In this document: positions 42,187 to 44,678 of the stretch, piece by piece
How the letters are laid out: every line of letters starts with the position of its first letter
Numbering within the stretch: the first letter of the stretch is position 1
Source of the DNA: Lachnospiraceae bacterium
GTDB lineage: Bacteria; Bacillota; Clostridia; Lachnospirales; Lachnospiraceae
Length of the DNA stretch: 44,678 bases
Assembly: GCA_014803415.1 (NCBI GenBank)
Contig: JAAVBZ010000030.1
Location: 1 to 44,678 of the forward strand
Direction: 5' to 3'
Translations under genes and position numbers: made by a program
The notes under the pieces: model-generated
The model's input: the letters and a program-made list of their open reading frames with translations, nothing else
Databases searched by the model: none
Told to the model about the DNA's origin: nothing

Positions 42187-42336
42187 CTATGCCGGTTCTT
42201 TTCCAGTGCCTTTGTCTGCCGGTCTAACTCTGATGCTCTTGACTTCCATTCCAATCTGATCAGCATAGAGCATGACCAGCAGATCCTTCATATAATTGAA
42301 ACGTTCATCTGTTACTTCCATATCAAAATCCGGCAT
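42187..42336 (-). CDS. Small acidic phage-type protein
   Basis: A 49-residue frame with an excellent AAAGGAG site 9 bases before ATG at 42336: MPDFDMEVTDERFNYMKD, then LLVMLYADQIGMEVKSIRVRP and a short tail. It is likely a single helical unit. I know of similar short proteins from clostridial prophages but cannot assign a function. The end of the gene overlaps a small ACCGGC/GCCGGT hairpin. Confidence 0.6.
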   Translation of the reverse strand: MPDFDMEVTDERFNYMKDLLVMLYADQIGMEVKSIRVRPADKGTGKEPA

Positions 42337-42483
42337 GAAATCACTCCTTTCTTTATAAACTATGCTTTACCGTTTGTACAACTTTCCCTCACCTGTAGTT
42401 CCATTGATAATTTTTTCATCTGAGTTCATAATGTACTTACAAGGCACCGCCATGCCTGAGTATAAAAAGAAAGGATATCTCAC

Positions 42484-42714
42484 ATGCGTAGATTTAATCC
42501 ACCATTTAATGGGCAGCGCTTCTTGCTGAACAAGAATACTGGCGAAATCCACGACCTGGATAGAGAAACAGATTTTTGTCGTATTAATAGCATCAGCTCA
42601 GATCATATTTACATGGGAGATTCTTATATGAACTGCTTTATTCATGCTCAAATAAGTCATTGTCCATCTCCAAACGGCTGTTACTACTGTCAACCCGAAA
42701 AAGATATAGGCTGA
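42484..42714 (+). CDS. Hypothetical small protein with paired cysteines
   Basis: The 76-residue protein starts MRRFNPPFNGQRFLLNKN with AAAGGA about 9 bases upstream, followed by TGEIHDLDRETDFCRIN and ending in CPSPNGCYYCQPEKDIG. The pattern hints at a small metal-binding or structural fold: a Cys in the first half and three near the C-terminus. It is the first plus-strand gene after the minus-strand phage-like set. No family known to me; the Pro-rich RRFNPPFNGQRF opening is distinctive. Confidence 0.6.
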   Translation: MRRFNPPFNGQRFLLNKNTGEIHDLDRETDFCRINSISSDHIYMGDSYMNCFIHAQISHCPSPNGCYYCQPEKDIG

Positions 42715-43061
42715 TACCCTTCTCTTAGCGCTGCTTAATGTTGCATTTCAACTTCCACCTCTGCTATAATCTCCTTAATAAATGCATAGGAGACCTGCTA
42801 TGCCACAAATTGATTCAAGTGGATAATATTGAGCATATCCAGACATAGATTTTTCGGTTGGATTTTGAAAGACATCATTCAGGTAGCGAAGATAGTTTTC
42901 AAAAATGTTTCTCTTATAAGCAAATATGGGAAATGCACTACTATTGATAACTATATAGTATTTTTCGAACCGTGTATTGCTGTACTTGAAATATATAATT
43001 TAATAAATGATTAAATTGCTCCGGCATTTTAATAAAAAACTAAAGAAAAGGGGAATTTATT
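42715..43061. other. AT-rich intergenic stretch with a candidate plus-strand promoter
   Basis: TTGCAT (42741-42746) and TATAAT (42765-42770) are 18 bases apart and could drive the surface-protein gene at 43062 with a long leader. Plus-strand frames here start only at TTG without a ribosome site. The minus strand is open from 42778 to 42999 without a start codon; its translation is not recognisable enough to call a gene. Nothing else is seen. Confidence 0.5.
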
Positions 43062-43844
43062 ATGAACAGCTTGTTTCTCATTCTATTTTGTATCAGCTTT
43101 TTATGTATTCCAGTTTTTGTATTATGGGCATTAATCAATTTAATCCAAAAGAAGCCTGCCAGAAAACGGTTCAAATTAGCTGGAATATCTGCGATAGCAT
43201 TAATAGTCAGCACAATTGGATTTGGATTTACGATGGATAATATTGAATCCACAGAGCCTGCTGGCACAGTAATTGAGGATTCTGTTGCTGTGGCAGAATC
43301 ACCTACATTGCAACCTACGATTGCACCTACTGTCAAACCCACAGAAGCACCTACACCTGTACCTACAGAGACACCTACACCAAAGCCTACTGCTTCACCC
43401 ACAACAAAACCTACAAATTCTCCCACACCACAGACTGCAGAAGCACCTATACCACAATCTACAGAGACGCCTACAGCGCAACCTACGGAGACACCGCAGG
43501 GCATTGACGCACCAGTACCACAATCAGAGGATGCTCCTAATACTCAAATCATTACAGAGTCTACACCACAACCTGCAGCAGTGTCCGATTCCCAATCTGT
43601 TGTTGCTTATTCTAGTGGCAATTCCGGATCAGGTTCAGGGGTAAATAATTTTGACACATACGATAACCAAAGCCAACAGCAGACTACAGATGCCTATGTA
43701 CTAAATACACATACAAAGAAAATCCATTACCCAAGTTGTTCTTCTGTTCCTAAAATAGCACCTCAAAATTACGCAACATCTAATGCATCATTAGAAGAAT
43801 TAGAGGCACAAGATTATAAACCTTGTGGAAATTGTTTTAAATAA
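43062..43844 (+). CDS. Membrane-anchored protein with Pro/Thr-repeat stalk and C-terminal Cys-containing domain
   Basis: The 260-residue protein has two N-terminal hydrophobic helices (about 3-27 and 39-56). A low-complexity stalk follows, built of imperfect PT-x-x-PTP and ETPTxxPT units (about 78-160). A Ser/Gly/Gln-rich spacer comes next, then a compact C-terminal domain YVLNTHTKKIHYPSCSSV to EELEAQDYKPCGNCFK. This last domain (His, Cys, CxxC) is the Ada-like metal-binding motif found at the end of many clostridial surface or DNA-entry nuclease-like proteins. Start: AAAGGGG 9 bases before ATG. The repeat DNA is built on ACACCTACA-like units and may vary in number by slippage. Confidence 0.8.
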   Translation: MNSLFLILFCISFLCIPVFVLWALINLIQKKPARKRFKLAGISAIALIVSTIGFGFTMDNIESTEPAGTVIEDSVAVAESPTLQPTIAPTVKPTEAPTPVPTETPTPKPTASPTTKPTNSPTPQTAEAPIPQSTETPTAQPTETPQGIDAPVPQSEDAPNTQIITESTPQPAAVSDSQSVVAYSSGNSGSGSGVNNFDTYDNQSQQQTTDAYVLNTHTKKIHYPSCSSVPKIAPQNYATSNASLEELEAQDYKPCGNCFK

Positions 43845-43858
43845 AGGAGAAATTTATT

Positions 43859-44020
43859 ATGGCAAAAAGGAAAAAATCACCTATCCCTGGACTCTCATTC
43901 AGTTCCAAAAAAGCATTTGGAATTACAAAAGCAAAAAGAAAGATTGCTAAAGCAACCGGCATTCCAACTACTAAAAGTGGCAGACGTGCTAAAGCAGGTA
44001 AGATTTTGGGAATAAAATGA
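43859..44020 (+). CDS. Small basic phage-type protein
   Basis: A 53-residue frame with AAAGGAG 9 bases before ATG. It starts AKRKKSPIPGLSFSSKKAFG and contains ITKAKRKIAKATGIPTTKSGRR, with about one third Lys or Arg. Short basic proteins with this ATGIPTTKSGR motif recur in clostridial prophages and mobile regions. A nucleic-acid-binding role is plausible from charge only. It lies 14 bases after the surface-protein gene and is probably cotranscribed. Confidence 0.6.
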   Translation: MAKRKKSPIPGLSFSSKKAFGITKAKRKIAKATGIPTTKSGRRAKAGKILGIK

Positions 44021-44044
44021 AAATTTCTACACCAGGAACTATGA

Positions 44045-44134
44045 AAACATAATATGCTTATCCGGGCATCCATGAAACGTGCTTTTCATCCAATCTGGGC
44101 CTTATAGAAATGAAGCCTAATCCGTATTATGTTT
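44045..44134. repeat. Nested inverted repeats upstream of the toxin-antitoxin pair
   Basis: Outer arms AAACATAATA (44045-44054) and TATTATGTTT (44125-44134) are perfect and enclose an inner ATGAAA / TTTCAT pair. The 90-base stretch has no coding frame. It could be a structured RNA, a small non-autonomous element or a regulatory hairpin for the gene pair downstream. Confidence 0.4.
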
Positions 44135-44204
44135 ATATAAATCAAAAACCGCACCTGCACTAACAGGAACATTGAGAATTTAAAAAGGAGGGTATCGAGC
44201 TGTC

Positions 44205-44444
44205 ATGCAAATAGAATACAGCAAAAAATCTGTTAAATATATAGCTTCAGCTGACAAACTGACAAAAAAAAGACTAAAAGAAGCTATTGAAAAGATACCA
44301 TTGGGAGATATAAAAAAACTACAAGGTGTAGAAAATGGCTATCGGCTTCGTGTTGGAGAATTAAGGGTACTATTTTCAATGGAAGATAATACTATTTATA
44401 TTGATAATATCATTCCAAGAGGCCAAGCATATAAAAGATTATAG
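44205..44444 (+). CDS. RelE/ParE family toxin
   Basis: The 79-residue protein has the compact RelE fold pattern: QIEYSKKSVKYIASADKLTKKRLKEAIEKIP as helices, then LQGVENGYRLRVGELRVLFSMED, with the Tyr-Arg-Leu-Arg-Val strand and basic residues typical of mRNA-interferase toxins, and a short C-terminal strand NTIYIDNIIPRG. The ribosome site AGGAGGG lies about 11 bases before the ATG. It comes before its antitoxin, whose ribosome site overlaps the toxin stop (TAGGAGG). Activity on mRNA is inferred from family only. Confidence 0.85.
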   Translation: MQIEYSKKSVKYIASADKLTKKRLKEAIEKIPLGDIKKLQGVENGYRLRVGELRVLFSMEDNTIYIDNIIPRGQAYKRL

Positions 44445-44454
44445 GAGGCATAGC

Positions 44455-44646
44455 ATGAGCAAGGAAATGTTAAAGAATTTGATTGAATTAGTTCCAGAAA
44501 ACGATATTGATGTCCTCTATAAGGTCATCATAAAATTTATTCCAGAAGTGGTGCCTGAACCAGACGAAATAGAAGCAATTGAGGCTGGAAGAAAAGACAG
44601 GGCTGAAAACGGAACGGTTTCCCATGAAGCTATAGATTGGGATTAA
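44455..44646 (+). CDS. Antitoxin partner of the RelE-type toxin
   Basis: ATG at 44455 follows AGGAGG by 7 bases and gives a 63-residue acidic protein: SKEMLKNLIELVPENDIDVLY, then IKFIPEVVPEPDEIEAIEAGRKDRA and a tail ending AIDWD. A helical first half and an acidic C-terminal segment that would neutralise the basic toxin are typical. No DNA-binding HTH or ribbon-helix-helix motif is obvious. The gene order toxin first, antitoxin second is reversed from RelBE. The last 32 bases of the window after it hold no complete gene. Confidence 0.8.
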   Translation: MSKEMLKNLIELVPENDIDVLYKVIIKFIPEVVPEPDEIEAIEAGRKDRAENGTVSHEAIDWD

Positions 44647-44678
44647 TAATTGGAATATTATAGGCAAAAACCGCTCAG

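Noticed and set aside
42778-42999. Open minus-strand stretch of 74 codons with protein-like composition
   Set aside because: No start codon or ribosome site and no family match that I can support; may be a decayed fragment.
42829-43014. 61-codon plus-strand frame
   Set aside because: Begins at TTG without a ribosome site and resembles no known protein.
43040-43504. 154-codon minus-strand frame with Gly/Val repeats resembling a collagen- or PGRS-like protein
   Set aside because: It is the antisense of the Pro/Thr repeat gene, which has a ribosome site, helices and a C-terminal domain.
43273-43644. Possible CRISPR-like array suggested by regular short repeats
   Set aside because: Repeats are imperfect, contiguous and in frame with a Pro/Thr-rich protein; there are no unique spacers of constant length.

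Overview
The window looks like a chromosome segment of a Gram-positive, moderately AT-rich gut Firmicute, most likely a spore-forming member of the Lachnospiraceae. The reasons are strong AGGAGG-type ribosome sites, a Csp-like subtilase of the kind used in clostridial spore germination, a YdjGHI-like stress operon, a firmicute type VII secretion locus and family-typical small proteins. This assignment is an inference from gene content, not from a database search. Most genes lie on the minus strand.

Layout. Bases 1-5722 hold an orphan antitoxin-like gene, a subtilase, a palindromic intergenic element, a REC/HD-GYP response regulator, a divergent AraC regulator and an FMN-dependent alpha-hydroxy-acid dehydrogenase. 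Bases 5764-14325 are one operon with a clear promoter. It encodes an EssC-type FtsK/SpoIIIE ATPase, an EsaB/YukD ubiquitin-like protein, five small WXG100-like proteins, a lipoprotein and a lipase whose catalytic domain is N-terminal and whose helical domain is C-terminal. I read this as a compact type VII secretion (T7SS) locus carrying a reverse-architecture lipase effector and a candidate lipoprotein immunity factor. EssA, EssB and EsaA are not in the window.

Bases 14401-22588 are mostly housekeeping or accessory metabolism: a ZIP transporter, an RpiB-like isomerase plus SDR dehydrogenase pair (probably unsaturated uronate catabolism), tRNA-Leu(CAG), a second DUF2974-type lipase-like protein next to a DUF3810 membrane protein, a sodium/alanine symporter, an Rrf2 regulator and a divergent MATE exporter.

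Bases 22631-30988 are a defence island: hsdM, hsdS, hsdR and a GmrSD-like DUF262/DUF1524 protein. hsdS is split. The minus-strand copy stops after one target-recognition domain, and the missing second half lies in inverted orientation on the plus strand. Both halves end at the same 13-bp sequence in the same reading phase, so inversion would rebuild a full-length HsdS of about 418 residues. The inverted segment also carries a truncated DUF3990 (ADP-ribosyltransferase-like) gene and a third copy of the 13-bp site.

Bases 31189-38800 are core genes: rlmD, a small acidic-tailed membrane protein, pcrA, and three genes matching the B. subtilis ydjH, ydjG and ydjI set. From about 39,480 to the right end the window is decayed mobile DNA. 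A solute-binding lipoprotein gene is cut off by a prophage remnant, in which a terminase small-subunit fragment sits directly beside the lysin and both reading frames are broken by in-frame stops. Small phage-like genes follow, then a Pro/Thr-repeat surface protein and a RelE-type toxin-antitoxin pair.
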